Below are positions 12,830 to 24,850 of a stretch of DNA of 64,000 nucleotides, piece after piece. Within the stretch, counting starts at the first letter, position 1; each line of letters begins with the position of its first letter. A program made the translations under genes and the position numbers. Below the pieces are notes generated by a model, which worked only from the letters and a program-made list of their open reading frames with translations, was not told the origin of the DNA and did not search any database. This DNA is from Siderastrea radians (lineage: Eukaryota; Cnidaria; Anthozoa; Scleractinia; Rhizangiidae), in assembly GCA_964017195.1 (NCBI GenBank), contig OZ024889.1:62011858-62075857 (forward strand). Reading direction: 5' to 3'.

Positions 12830-13369
12830 TTTTGATGTCAGTGGGACAATGTGCTTTAGTTAATTATTTAAAATGTATTTTTTCTTAGCCATCTGCTTAA
12901 CAACAAACATATCCATTGATTTACGGATAGATTAGATGTTAATCACTTTTTGAAATTTGAAAAATAAGCACTGAGCTTGCGGACGTCCAGCAATATCAGT
13001 TTGCTAGGCAATGTGTCAGTCTTCTCTTTTCATACGTTGGACACATCTTTGAGACCGGAAGCTCTTTCTGTTTAAGAAACGGCTATAACTGATTTTTTTC
13101 TCTTAGATGTAAAATAATTGTCCGGAACTGGCCTTGTTTTCTGGAATAAAAATCATTTCGTGGCTGTCTGTGCACAGTAAGTCAAAACATGTTTTTGCTA
13201 GAAAACAGTAACAGTTTTAATTGTGACTCGAGTATTTGTGGGTCAATTTGTTTGACACGACTTTCAAAATATTGCTTTACGGTTGAAATAACAATATAGT
13301 AGCCACTTTCATCCAATACTTTATTTTTACTTATTTTCAAACAATTGAGAAAACGTTATGACGTTAAGG

Positions 13370-14060
13370 CATATCCCGAGGGATGAAATAATAGCGGAGC
13401 CAGCGCGCTAGCGCGTCAGCGGAGTTCTATTGCTAAGGACATTTGGTAACCTATCAAGCCAAGAAATTTTGGTAGTGACGTAATAGTCACGTGACCGTCC
13501 GTCCGTACGTACGTACGTACGTCCATCCGTCCGTCCGCACCACAGGGTTACCAATACACTTCAAACACTGGATATAACCCTGTGCTGAATCCCATGTGTT
13601 TTTGGCGCGAAATCGCATGTTGACCCGCCTTGTAGCAAAACAAGCAGAGACAGCAAAAGTCAAAAACAAATTTGTTAATGCAAAAAAAAAGTTCAAAAGA
13701 ATACTCAGTTGTCTTCTTGGTGGAAGGGGAAAAGTTCAATTTAGGCGAAAAAGATTAGGCGATAAAGTTCAGGCGAAAAGTTATAATTTGCCTTGTCGGT
13801 TCTGTTCGAACTCGGTCGGCACACCGCTTGAGTTCGCAGCTTTTCGCAGCGGTTTCGACGCCAAATATAGCAGAACTAGTGCTTTTTGGTTTTTCTGTCC
13901 ACAACCATCGTTTTTTCGGCGTTCCCAACACATTTTGCCAGGAAAAACACCAGCATTTTCATGCTGATAGGCAGCTTGTCACGAGGAAAAAAATAAGTAT
14001 TAAAATTAACGTGGAAATTGTCAAGGAACGCTCATGGCCAAGTGGACTAAGGGAAGGTAC
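13370..14060 (+). mobile_element. Dispersed repeat with tRNA-like 3' end, copy 1
   Basis: This 0.65-0.7 kb unit matches, in inverse orientation, the unit at 39,222-39,850. Shared landmarks in order are a GCGGAGCC...AGCGCG start, CACGTGACCGTCCGTCC, CAGGGTTACCAATA, GGATATAACCCTGTGCTG, GGCGCGAAATCGCATGTTGAC, a stretch containing GCCAGGAAAAACACCAGCAT, and finally a tRNA A-box-like GCTCATGGCCAAGTGGACTA at about 14,030-14,050. Here the tRNA-like end is truncated after the A box. A (GTAC)n tract at 13,504-13,521 is an internal expansion. Confidence 0.75.
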
Positions 14061-16365
14061 GTTTTTTCTTGGGGGGGAGGGCTGGGGCCTCAGAGGGGAG
14101 GGTCATCAGTGAAAGTGAGCACCAAAAGGGGAGGGCCATACCTCATGTGAGCTATTCAAGGGAGGGTCACACATCTTTTCCGGAATTTTTTAATGAGAAT
14201 TTTTGTGATGTTGCTTTCCATTTTTCCTAAAGATTAAGTTTTTCTTTTCACCTGCTTTGATTTAATTTGGTGTTTTATTATAGGTACTAGGTTGCATTTG
14301 TACATGTATATTATGCCATGGCACATGGTTTTCTCGGAGGACTCGTGTCCTTTTGCGTCCGTATCGAGAAGTACTTGACTCAGGTATCGTTTCTTCAGCT
14401 TCTTGCTGTTGGCTATCCGCTGCCTGATTTCCTGAGTCGTTTAGTTCTGAAGAGTTACTAGTTCATCCAACAATGCGCTCTACCCTGTCGGAAATGTAGG
14501 AAATATTTGTTTTTGAGGGGCAGATTCGCATGCTAAACAAATAAACCTTTCTGTTAAAATAACCAACAGCAATGCCGGCTAGTCGGAGAAAGAAGCGCGT
14601 GTATTTTTCCCTTAGATATGTTATGTTCAAAACTTTTATAATACTCAAATACTTCCATATTCAAACTTCAGCTATACAACGTAAATATCCCACACTGATT
14701 GTTCGCATTTTCTTTGTTTCAGCGTGCACACATTTACAGCTTCCGGTCTCCAGTCTGAAGGTTACGATTTTTTCTCGTAAATGCGCCGCAGCTCCGGCAA
14801 GACTCAAGTATCGGTTCTTCAGTGCAGCTCATCATTTGCTACTTGAAACCGGTCATTATTTACCTCCAGGGAGGAGGGAGTCGAAGATTGTTTTTTTCTT
14901 TTTCGGGTGGTGACCGGTGTAGGCTCACATGATATTGAGTGATCTAACGGGTCGAAAACGGGGGATGACCCAGGTTATGCTTAGACAGATAGGGCGTGTT
15001 TGTCGAATTTGAAGACGTTCGTGTTCATCTTGTAGTATGATGATGACTTTCATCCCAGGGATTTATGCCCATAACAACTGATAAATTTCATAGCGGGTAG
15101 TATTTCGAGTCATTTGAGAAGGAAAATGCAACCGTTTATCTTCGCCCTTCTGAATAACTTTATTTCGCACGGTCATTTATCAGGATTTGATCAAGTAATA
15201 ATATTGTAAGGAGAAATCAGAATCTTTTCACTACTGGGGTTGAAAGGGGTTGAAACTCTAGCTACCCCAACCTCGATCACTAGGAAAACTTGGATTGGCA
15301 AGCCTTCACCATAAATGATCTATGGACGATAAGGCAACCAATCGTCATAAAAAGTAACATTCCATATTACATTCTGGGGCTAACCAGATAAACAAAAAGC
15401 CTTTCCAACCTCGAGGATAACAATCTTCACGAGTCACCCGTCAATTACGAGGAAGAACACTCGTGTGGAGTAACTGCTTAGGTGAAATAACGCGAAATTT
15501 CAAGGTACGAATAACTGAACACTCAAATATTTGCTCAGAATATTTTTTCCGCAACTCTCAACCAGCACGTCACTTTTCGGATCACCCAAGTCACACATTC
15601 AGATGGAGGATACAAAGTTCAACGAAATGATATCTTAAAAGAATATCATTTTTAAAAGCGGCATGTCCCGCAATGGCTCCTACGGGGAATTTATTAGCCT
15701 TGTATATTTTTTTAATTCCGTGAAATTGAAGTCAAATAAAGTTGAACTGATAAAATTACAAAAAATGGATATTTTTACTTTTTGAAACCTTCCTTTTTTT
15801 AGTTACAGGAAATTGTGAACCGTTTTCTTCCTTCAGATTGTTGTGCAAGTTTTTTTCCCATGTGGTTGCGTTAATAAATGGGCCAAGGCTTGTATCTGCT
15901 TGTCCCCCACCACGCTGTCTGTTGGTCTGTCAGGTGCAAGGAATTCAAGAAAGTGGACTAAAAGCAAATGTTTGAAATCTCTGGTTCAGGCAAGACTCAA
16001 GCTTCGGTTCTTTCGGTGAAGCTCATCGGTACCGACCATTATTTACCTCCTGGGAGGAGGGAGTCGGGGAAATTTTTTCTTTGGGGAGGGGTGGGGGCTC
16101 ACTTGACACCCAGGATGATATTAATAGCTTGTATGCAGTTGCATAACTGTTTTGCTTTGTTTTTCGTTTGTTTGTTTTGTTTTGTTTTTTGAGGAGGGGG
16201 CCTGGATCTCCAAAAGTTTACTAGTTTTTCGATGGTATGGATTCTTGTTGCAAGATTGAGTCACCACGGCTTACTTCAGTTCCTGACGTGATTATTCTTC
16301 CGTCATGATTATTCTTGGGTTCTAAACTTGCCCTCGATCACATGTCATTAGGGACTTTAAGATAC
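14060..16365. other. Repeat-rich intergenic sequence
   Basis: No gene recognised. A TACCTCC-GGGAGGAGGGAGTCG block occurs twice (about 14,860-14,900 and 16,040-16,085), each followed by a T-rich and G-rich run, so it is dispersed repeat material. 15,140-15,253 matches one half of the TTAACCCTTTAAGCCCC element family described at 49,401. Confidence 0.55.
15140..15253 (-). mobile_element. TTAACCC-family MITE, partial copy
   Basis: Contains GATCAAGTAATAATATTGTAAGGAGAAAT followed by an ACTACTGGGGTTGAAAGGGGTTGA end, matching the complement of the full-length copy at 49,401-49,614. The other half is missing or unrecognisable. Confidence 0.6.
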
Positions 16366-17093
16366 GGTGACTACAGACTACGGACTACCGTTGGACGCGC
16401 GTGTTTCTTTGGCTGAAACGCTGTGCTGAGTACACCACGAGTGGCGCGAAAATGCGAAGTTAAGATCGCAGACTACAGACAACAGACTACGAAAAAAGAG
16501 CGAAGGTCAACTCTACACTGAACAGACACAAAATGTCTTTTAAAAAGATTCGAGATGGTCTGGTTTTGAGTTGTAATCGTTGCACTGCAATTCAAAATGT
16601 AATTGCACGTGAGGCTTGCGTAAAAGCTTAATCAAATTTTCAGGGCTCGTTTTCACATTACTTCGCTTGCAAAAATATTTCAGAAGCAAACTTGACATAT
16701 TTTACTAAATTAATTACTTCTCAACTTGAAGGGAGCCATTTGTATCTAAAAAGAGCAAAGAGAAGAGTTGATATTACAAGCTATATTCAAAGCATCAAAC
16801 TTAATTTCATTCTGGAAAACAACGCGGCGGTCAAAATCAGTTAACAAAGTAAGCCATACCTTTTTCGCTGTTCTGAGTTCATAAGCACTTGAAATTGTTC
16901 CAAATGGGTATTAACTTGTAGTTCAAGCGTTACAGTACAAGAACACCCCAATTTCCTATCTTTAGACTACTTTTTCATACCATCTTCAGTTCCTCGTACT
17001 ACACCACGCTGTTACGCAGGGGACAGAAGAACACGTATGTCTCGTCCCAGTCCTAAAGTGCCTCCCGTCCGTAGTCCGTAGTCCGTAGTCACC
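16366..17093. mobile_element. TIR element, about 728 bp, GGTGACTAC ends
   Basis: The left end GGTGACTACAGACTACGGAC and the right end (read in reverse GGTGACTACGGACTACGGAC) match over about 22 bp with one mismatch. An internal GACTACAGACAACAGACTACG motif repeats the theme. No transposase is seen, so it is probably non-autonomous. Confidence 0.6.
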
Positions 17094-17291
17094 AAAAGTC
17101 GGTATTTTCACTGATGTAAACAACTTGAGAACCCGTGCAAACTTGTCCGATCTCGATAAGTGTAAAGTTCGGCAAAGAATACTGTAAATATATCGAGTGG
17201 GTATGTTATTTTTACTCTATTCTTGCAACTGCAAAGCCGCTTGGAAATTACAGCAGACGTTTACAGCGTATTTTTGATTAAGCTCGAGAGT

Positions 17292-18542
17292 ATGTCTGAA
17301 TCAAAAGAGGTATGTCATTGCTTTCAGTTCTACAGTCGATGCTTCCTCTTAGTTTGCTGCAGTTACATACGTACGTTTTAGCTTCTCACACTTGAAATAC
17401 TTGTTTACGCAGATTGTGCTGCAAGACGATAACACACGTCAAATGTTGGATGAACACCCAGCAGAAAACGACGAAGGTAGTACTCATCAAAACTAGCTAA
17501 AATAGTGAAGATATCCCGACAATTTTCATTTTCACCCTGTTTGCTTCATCGACCAACTCCAGCAGGGGACTTTTTCTCAATTGTTTTTGCTTCAGTAAGG
17601 ATCAAATTCTTGTTCACTTTCCGAGAACAACTGTTAGGACAATTGACGTCTCGATGGGATATGATCGCCCCAAAGCTTATTTGCTAACAACATTGTCCAT
17701 TTCGGTGCATCCTCTCTACTTCGCTTACATCTTTTGAGATCTTCTAGTGATCTTCTAGTTTTGAAGATTTTTTTTAATTGCTAAGCTTTTTAATAACTTT
17801 CGAAAGACAAAACCAGATCAAACCTCGCTTGAAATAGCTCAGCCAAAAAATTATTCCACCTTGTTTCAGTTGTCCCCGTGTTCTGCTCGTGTTAGGTCCC
17901 AAAATCGGATCCGTTGTACAATCACAATGTCCTATTCAAGGTGTAGCAGTTGGAAAAAACCTAATAAAAAGAATTTGGAATGAAGCATTCCAGTTAGCCT
18001 TAAAAAGAAATAAGTCAAAATTATAACATGTTGTACACAACTGACCAAAATTTCGTAAATATGGTAGCCCACACTGAGAAAACATATATTTTTATGAAGT
18101 AGGGGATCGGTGGCATTTAGTGAGAGGGGTTGGGGGGGGGGGGGGACAAATAAACCAACTGGGCCTTGAAAATAAGTTTACCTAAAATAAATGGAGTAAT
18201 CGTGGTCACAGTTGTCACTAGTATTGTGTAATAAAGTCTTGATAGTGTATAATTGATTACGTACTCTGTCAAAGTGCTGAAGGAGATTCTTTTTTTTTGG
18301 GGGGGGGGAGTGTATTAATTAAGGTTGGGAGCGATTTTAAAACTCTAAGGTTTAGGGGAGGGGGAGTAAAAATACTGTCGTTGAGTCTTCCTTACGTAAT
18401 AATAAGTTTCTGTTCTCTTTCAGGTCTGTCGTGGGAATCTAATGGACAGCGCACATTCCCTGCTGCCTTTGCGATGATGGAAAAGGTGACCGAACCAGCC
18501 TTTCGTCAAGAAGCAGGAGGGACTCTTATGGGTGGATTTTAG
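17292..18542 (+). CDS. Small three-exon gene, 66-residue protein of unknown function
   Basis: I propose three coding exons: 17,292-17,309, 17,413-17,476 and 18,424-18,542. All junctions are GT-AG (donors GTATGT and GTAGTA, acceptors TTTACGCAG and CTCTTTCAG), with phases 0 then 1, and the stop is TAG. The product begins MSESKEIVLQDDN and ends with QEAGGTLMGGF. It is acidic in the first half and has no signal peptide, membrane segment or domain I recognise. An AATAAA signal follows 110 bases after the stop (18,652), supporting a real transcript end. Exon 1 rests on a six-residue reading with an open frame upstream, so the true start could lie further 5'. Exon 3 (39 codons) is the best supported part. 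It could be a lineage-specific peptide or a widespread but unannotated small protein. Confidence 0.6.
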
Positions 18543-18651
18543 TCTATTCTCCTAAAGACCGAAGCCGCCTTAATGGCAGAAAGAGAATGGCAATGACACG
18601 AGATGATCACGAGATCTTAAGCGTAGAACATCTTTTTTTCTAATTCCTTTC

Positions 18652-18657
18652 AATAAA
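18652..18657 (+). terminator. Polyadenylation signal AATAAA of the small gene
   Basis: A canonical hexamer 110 bases past the stop codon at 18,542, followed by a GT-containing stretch typical of the downstream element. Confidence 0.65.
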
Positions 18658-18959
18658 CTGCGATCAAATAGTGTCACTAGTTTTGACATCCTGTGGGCAG
18701 TTCACCGACCCAAAGAATGCACGGTGTTTATCACAAAACAAAGCAATTCAAATTTAGAGGGTTGGGTGTGCTCTTTCTGAGATGAATTTAGTGACAACAC
18801 AAGCGCGTGAACTTTAGGTTACCTTTACCGTGGAATGTTTCCAGCACAGCTTAGTGGTCTTGTATAATATGCGCCAGGGGAGTTATTCGTAACCTCATGG
18901 TGGCCGCGGTTTCGAAGCCTAGCATACAAAGCATTCCCCAGAAACGAATCTCCTATCCC

Positions 18960-19801
18960 TACACGACTACTGCAAAGAGCGCTCAGACTTATCTTAGCGG
19001 AGAACTCCTTCTAATTAAATGGAAAAACTACCTACAAATACATGGAACTGCCATGGGCACCAAAATGGCAGTTGCTTTCGCTAATATTTTCATGGCCAAG
19101 GTAGAAACAGAGATCTTAAATCAAAGTGCTTTAAAACCTCTCGTCTGGAAACGATTCATTGACGACATCTTCTCCCTCTAGAACGCAACCAGAGAAGAGA
19201 TCACACAGTTCATTTAACAAGCTAACAAACACCATCAAACTATCAAGTTTACGGCTGACGTATCCGAAACACAAACAAACTTCTTGAACACTACTGTTTA
19301 CAGAGGCGATAGATTTAAAACTGAGTCGGTGGCGTGCTAGATGCACGCACCCACTTTAAGCCCACTGAAACATTTCAATACACCCATTTTTCAACCTGCC
19401 GTCCATCAGGAGTAAAAAGAGGCTTTATCAAAGGGGAGGCTCTAAGACTACTCAGAACTAACTCTTCTAAAACATTATTTGCGGAGAGCGTCACAAACTT
19501 CAAAACACATCCTCTTGAGAGAGGATACCGAGAAAACTTTATTCAAACAACCCTCTCAGGAGTTACTTTTGAAGACAGGAATCAAGCCCTCCGACAAAAA
19601 CAAAACAAGACAATCTTGCTCTTTGTAACGCAATATCACCCGGCAGTGCCTACCTTAAAACCAATACTCGTGAACAGTTGGCATTTCATAACACAGCAAC
19701 CATTCCTTAACAACATTTTCAAGGAACCGCCCTCCGTCGGCTTAATATCGTACAAAATAGGGCGTTCCCTTAAAGAAATACTCGTGAGAGCAAAACTCTA
19801 G
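18960..19801 (+). pseudogene. Penelope-like element reverse transcriptase fragment
   Basis: Conceptual translation shows Penelope-like (PLE) reverse transcriptase motifs: HGTAMGTKMA followed by FANIFMAKVE, then VWKRFIDDIF (motif C with the catalytic DD), then TIKFTADVSETQTNFL and, in a shifted frame, the thumb-like tail (FQYTHFSTCRPSGVKRGFIK, GYRENFI, GRSLKEILVRAKL). Stops near 19,182 and 19,216, and frame changes before 19,334, disable it. The N-terminal fingers and the GIY-YIG endonuclease are not found. Two CACGCGCRGGAGTCGYGCAGGCC copies (about 19,812 and 19,925) follow. A truncated, long-dead insertion. Confidence 0.85.
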
Positions 19802-20820
19802 AAAGGCTGAAACACGCGCAGGAGTCGCGCAGGCCTGTAACTCTTTTAGACACTAAAAAGAGGATCATAAATCAAACTGCAGTTACAACTACTGGCTTAG
19901 TTTTAAAGCCATTTTAAAGGTAAAACACGCGCGCGGGAGTCGTGCAGGCCCGTCACCCTTTTTAACAATATCTAACTCAAGATCAACGACCGCCATCTTT
20001 CCATGTGCTTTCTTTGGCTTTGAAGCCTGCAAAAAATTAACTCCCTGCAGGGACCTGCCGGGGGAGACTACAGAAAGACCCCTGCCTTACTCTACCCCTG
20101 AAAGGCACTCTTTTGTGTAGGAAGAAGGTTCAAGGAAAATAAAGCGACCGCACATATGAATAGTTTGATGAACCGCCACCAAACACGAAAAGACCGAAAA
20201 CCGCGTTATAAAGTTACAATTTTCTACAACCGCGCGATAATTTCTTAACCGTAAACCGCCACATTATTGCGAATGTAACCGCAAACCGGCACTCAAAATT
20301 GGCTTAAACCGCCAAACCGCCAGAGTATAATAGACCCTTAAGCAGCCTTCAGCCTGAAACAAGATAAATGCTAAACAGATGGGGAAAATGTAACGCAAGT
20401 TCTTATCACAAATGCAGATTTAAAATTAAAACTAAAGAACTATTACATCTTGGTGTTCGAGTTGTGTTCCTTTCTTGTTGTTGTTTTTTCTTTCATCCCT
20501 CATTGCCTTAGTTGTATCATAGTTAAACCAGGTGTACCCCAACAACGCAAGACTGTCTGGTTAATAAGACCAAATTTCTATGGCCGTCGATGGTCGTATT
20601 GCCATGCGGGTTCCCACCTTACAAGCATTAAAAAAATATCGAGTTATCTTCATAACTGTGGGGAGCCTAAAATTTTCAAACGATAATGAAAGTACATACC
20701 CTGGCTACCAGAAGATTCTCTCACGTGCCTTCGAGAGCTTTCGAGAGCAGCCGTTGACCGAAGAAAGTTAGCTGGTGGTCGCATGTGAGATAGAGAAACC
20801 TCTGGCATTCAAACAAAGGC
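19802..20820. other. Intergenic, AACCGC-rich tract
   Basis: No gene supported. 20,150-20,335 carries many irregular AACCGCC/AACCGCR motifs, a degenerate short repeat. A 63-codon frame at 20,580-20,771 resembles nothing I know. Confidence 0.4.
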
Positions 20821-20821
20821 C

Positions 20822-21232
20822 CAGGGGGGTACTCCCTTATATAAGCTAGATAGGTATGTGAGGCGCCAACGGGTATAGTTTTCGAGCCGTTTTAGTCTGA
20901 AATGGGGTATAGATTTTGACCAGTTTGGTCTGAAATAGGGTTAGGTTTTGCAATCTGGTCGGGAATTGGGTTTGGTTTTTACAAAACGATACTTTTTTAA
21001 CTTATTTTCTTCTCTTGAGAAGTGTGTTTTGAAAAATATCGGAAATTTAAAGCCCTTCTCAAATGTATACGCAAATCGAAGCAGTTCCTTGCAGGTCTGA
21101 GATAGGATATAGAAGTTTGAGTCAGGTCTGAAATAGGTAGGGAAAATCACATATTTCGGTCTGAAACAGTGTAAGGATTCCAAGGAGTGGGCCGCACACC
21201 CTCACCTAAATTTTTAGGGAGTACCCCCCCTC
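20822..21232. mobile_element. TACTCCC-type TIR element, copy 1
   Basis: Starts GGGGGGTACTCCCTTATA and ends TAGGGAGTACCCCCC. Internally GTCTGAAATAGGG-like motifs recur (about 20,896, 20,927, 21,125, 21,160). A sister copy lies at 47,041-47,340. Ends and size suggest a non-autonomous DNA element. Confidence 0.65.
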
Positions 21233-21250
21233 CGGAGGCTAATGTAGGTC

Positions 21251-23091
21251 TTAAGGAGGCTCGCAACAGTTTTTTTGGCCTTGGAGTGTATCTTTTGAAG
21301 TCAAAATTTCGCATAGAAGATAAACTTCGATTTCCTCGATACTAAACCACCTTTTCAACAAATGATCAAAGTTTATTTTCTCACTGGTTTCCTAGCAACA
21401 GCTGTCACCGTAGCAACGGTAAAGGACAACCCCTCATTTTAAATAATGTCGAATATCTCGAAAACTAGTCAGCGTGACTTTATGACGAAACTTGAACTAT
21501 TTGAACTATTCAACCTACACAACTTGTATGCGAAATTAGGGAAAAATCTGTAAGAGCGTTTTCACGTAAATCATGATTCATTTTTTACGGACTGATTTTG
21601 GTCATTCCTGCAATTTTCTCCAATATTTCAAGAAAGGTAAAACTTAACACTTTCTCTTTTCAGTTGAAGGACCTTTTATGATATCAAAATATTCTTAATG
21701 TACATTGAGCTTCCTAGGTTGCTGCGATTTTAAGATATTTATATTTAAAAACGGCTAAAATACACCGCAAATCAGACAAAAAGTCCGTAATTTGCATAAA
21801 TAGAAATATTTCTAAACTGCCCTTACAGATTTTTCTCTTAAATTGATTGACGTTAGAATAATAATTCTTTTTGATGTTCCAGCAAGTTTTGGGCTGAATA
21901 AACATTTCGTTTATTAGAAAAGAAGGCTGAATCTCGGTCAGGTTTCAGTCGTTATTAACTTTCAACGAGCAGCAGTATTATTTTGTTTTTCCTGGTCTAT
22001 TTCTCGGTTATTCACGTGCAATGAATATTAATACACGCTGCGCTTGTGTCCTCTCGTGCATTTATAATTCCTTCTCATAATAATAAAAAATTTTCGTCTT
22101 CTGAGCTTCTTCCTGGAGACTCTTTGCCATTATTCCTTAAATACTGACTGACCTTTTAGCTTTTTTAATTACGGATTGCATACATGTTAAACACCCACGA
22201 TGGCATTACACTGGGGCCGAAAAATGACGAGAAACAAGCTCAGACGACGAACATTTTTTTTTATTACGAGAAGGAATTATAAACGCACGAGAGGACACAA
22301 GCCCAGCGTGTATTAATATTCATTGCACGTGAATAACCGAGAAATAGACCAGGAAAAACGAAATAAAACTGTTGCTCGTTGAAAGGTAATAACGACTGAA
22401 ACTTGACCAAGATCCAGCCTTCTTATCTAATAACAGAAATGTTTATTCAGCCTAAAACTTGCTGGAACATCAAAAAGAATTATTATTCTAACGTCAATCA
22501 ATTCAAGAGAAAAATCTGTAAGGGCAGTTTAGAAATATTTCTATTTATGCAAATTACGGACTTTTTGGCTGATTTGCGCTGCATTTTAGCCGTTTTTAAA
22601 TATAAATATCTTAAAATCGCAGCAACCTAGGAAGCTCAATGTACATTAAGAATATTTTGATATCATAAAAGGTCCTTCAACTGAAAAGAGAAAGAGTTAA
22701 GTTTTACCTTTCTTGAAATATTGGAGAAAATTGCAGGAATGACCAAAATCAGTCCGTAAAAAATGAATCATGATTTACGTGAAAACGCTCTTACAGATTT
22801 TTCCCTAATTTCGCACACAAGTTGTGTAGGTTGAGTAGTTCAAATAGTTCAAGTTTCGTCATAAAGTGTCTGACTAGTTTTCGAGATATTCGACATTATT
22901 TAAAATGAGGGGTTGTCCATTACCGTTGCTATAGTGACAGCTGTTGCTAGGAAACCAGTGGGAAAATAAACTTTGATCATTTGTTGAAAAGGTGGTGTAG
23001 TATCAAGGAAATCGAAGTTTATCTTCTATGCGAAATTTTGATTTCAAAAGATACACTCCAAGGCCAAAAAAACTGTTGCGAGCCTCCTTAA
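21251..23091. mobile_element. 1.84-kb palindromic element flanked by TTAA (piggyBac-like site)
   Basis: The arms run from 21,255 inward to about 22,106 and from about 22,222 to 23,087. They are near-identical reverse complements over roughly 850 bp, with a spacer of about 115 bp. Termini read GGAGGCTCGCAACAG on both sides, and each is flanked by TTAA (21,251-21,254 and 23,088-23,091), the target duplication known for piggyBac transposons. Short frames of 63 and 75 codons are mirror copies of each other within the arms. No transposase. Identity between arms is high, so insertion or arm conversion is recent. Confidence 0.85.
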
Positions 23092-24390
23092 ATTCACTTT
23101 TCACCTTCAGAATTCTGAGAAGTACCAAATTGCATGGAACGTAGCCTGCGAGCAGTCTCACTTTGCTTAAATTAATTCCATTTGTTTTCGGAGGGGACAA
23201 ATATATCGTTTAAATTGCAACGTAAGGTCAGCTAGCACTTTCGGAAAGCCAGTAACAGCTCCGAAATTCGGGAAATAACGTTCATTCCGTTCCCTAAAAT
23301 TTTCTGCTACTTGAACCTTCAGGTAGGGAATGCGAACAGATCAGCCTGTCTTACGTCACACTAATTGTGTCTTAGCGCATATTATTTGTCGGTGGAGCGG
23401 CCATTTTCGAGCCGATGAGCGAAGCGAGCCTACGAGGGGGGGGGGGGGGGGGAGGGGGGAATGGCGGAGGATGCGTACGGTGTCACGTGCATGTAGCCGA
23501 CTAAAAAGGCCTTAATCAATAACCAGAAGTCGTTGGAACACCCTCCCCTCCCACCCTTGTTCAATTTTGCATAGCGTTGTGAGCGCTTGTCTTCGTCTAT
23601 TTGGTTGAAACTCTTTTACAACATTGCCTAGGTGGGAGGGTGGAGGTCCGAGATACTATTGTGCCGAAGGTGACCCAACAAAGTGACACTGATTGCGGCT
23701 TACAGGCTATGTAAAACGCTGCCTCTGAAATGTACATTGCCTTTTTTTTTTTAATCAAACGAGCTTGAGCTTGATAACACTACTGTAAATAAATTGGGCC
23801 AACGAGTCTCAGCAGCCTGTCCAGGCGAGAGTACCTTAATAGCTGGCGACATTGACTCAAAACAGATTTTTGTATTTTTATTTATTTTTGTCTGCCATGT
23901 ACAACCTTCTCATCAGGTTTGATAATCAATGGCTGCGTTAACAAGGATTCATAGAAGAACTGTTATCAATGAATGATTATGTGTAATGATCGACAGTTAT
24001 TAAAAGAAGAGTGAGGTAGTTTAGTTCACGAGTAACAGTCTTTAGAAGAAGGACAGTCGATGGCAGACTGTTGATGTGGAATACAGGCAAACGTTTACGA
24101 GGGCGGCGTTTGTATGAAAAGGATGCAACGTTTGCCCCTGCAAACCGAATGTCGCGCCATAAAACACGTGGATGGCTGTCAGTTCATTTTGAACAGACAC
24201 TCAATGCTACAAGCTTTTAAACTTTAAAAAAAGGGTTTTCAAATACAGAATTAAGTGCTACTGATGACCAAAAATATGAATTTTTTGTTCTCTCCATATT
24301 TCGAAAATATAAGTACATATTACTCACCGTGCAAAGTTTTAAGTCGAAATTCGTACGGGAAGACCGATTATTTTAACTGTAATTTTCGAA
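23092..24390. other. Intergenic with long G homopolymer
   Basis: No gene recognised. A run of about 18-20 G bases followed by GGAGGGGGG lies at about 23,436-23,458, next to GAGCCGATGAGCGAAGCGAGCC, a repeat-like GC block. Confidence 0.5.
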
Positions 24391-24575
24391 TTCTGCTTGC
24401 CGCCATTACTCAATTCAAAAATGACCGGGACGAGTTGGGCCGAGTTGGCCCAGAGAGGAAGTGACGTAGAAGTCTCAACATAACGAAACGAACGTGGCTA
24501 CTTTCTTTTAATTCTTATGCATTCGGAGAGGTGTGAGGGTTCGTAAGATTCATTTCTTCGATTTTGAGCTGCAGT

Positions 24576-24850
24576 ATGCGTGGTCGGCACTGTGTTGTCG
24601 AAGATTACGGCAAAGAAAACATCGATAAATCGAAAATTTCCATTCACAGTTCACCGACGAGGGGCACATTTATTTTAAGCGGAAAAGTTTTGTTTGCGTG
24701 CACCTGAGGTCTTCAATCCTGTTGGGCACTCAGCTGTTTGCTCTCTGCATTTTACGGCTGAATGTTTTACTCAACCATTTTATGAGAAAGATACAAGGAA
24801 ATATTTAAAACCAGGATCAGTTCCAGCCATCAGGAAGAAAAACAGCAATC
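24576..24850 (+). pseudogene. THAP zinc-finger domain fragment, frameshifted
   Basis: The reading from ATG at 24,576 starts MRGRHCVVEDYG, as in THAP domains (C2CH zinc-coordinating, DNA-binding). After a one-base shift, translation at 24,700-24,850 gives VFNPVGHSAVCSLHFTAECF and then YLKPGSVPAIRKKN, matching the C..H and the C-terminal VP box of the THAP fold. A TAA and a frameshift lie between the two halves. Downstream I see neither a transposase core nor another domain. THAP domains occur both in host transcription factors and in P-element transposases. The inverted flanks suggest the latter, weakly. Confidence 0.7.
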
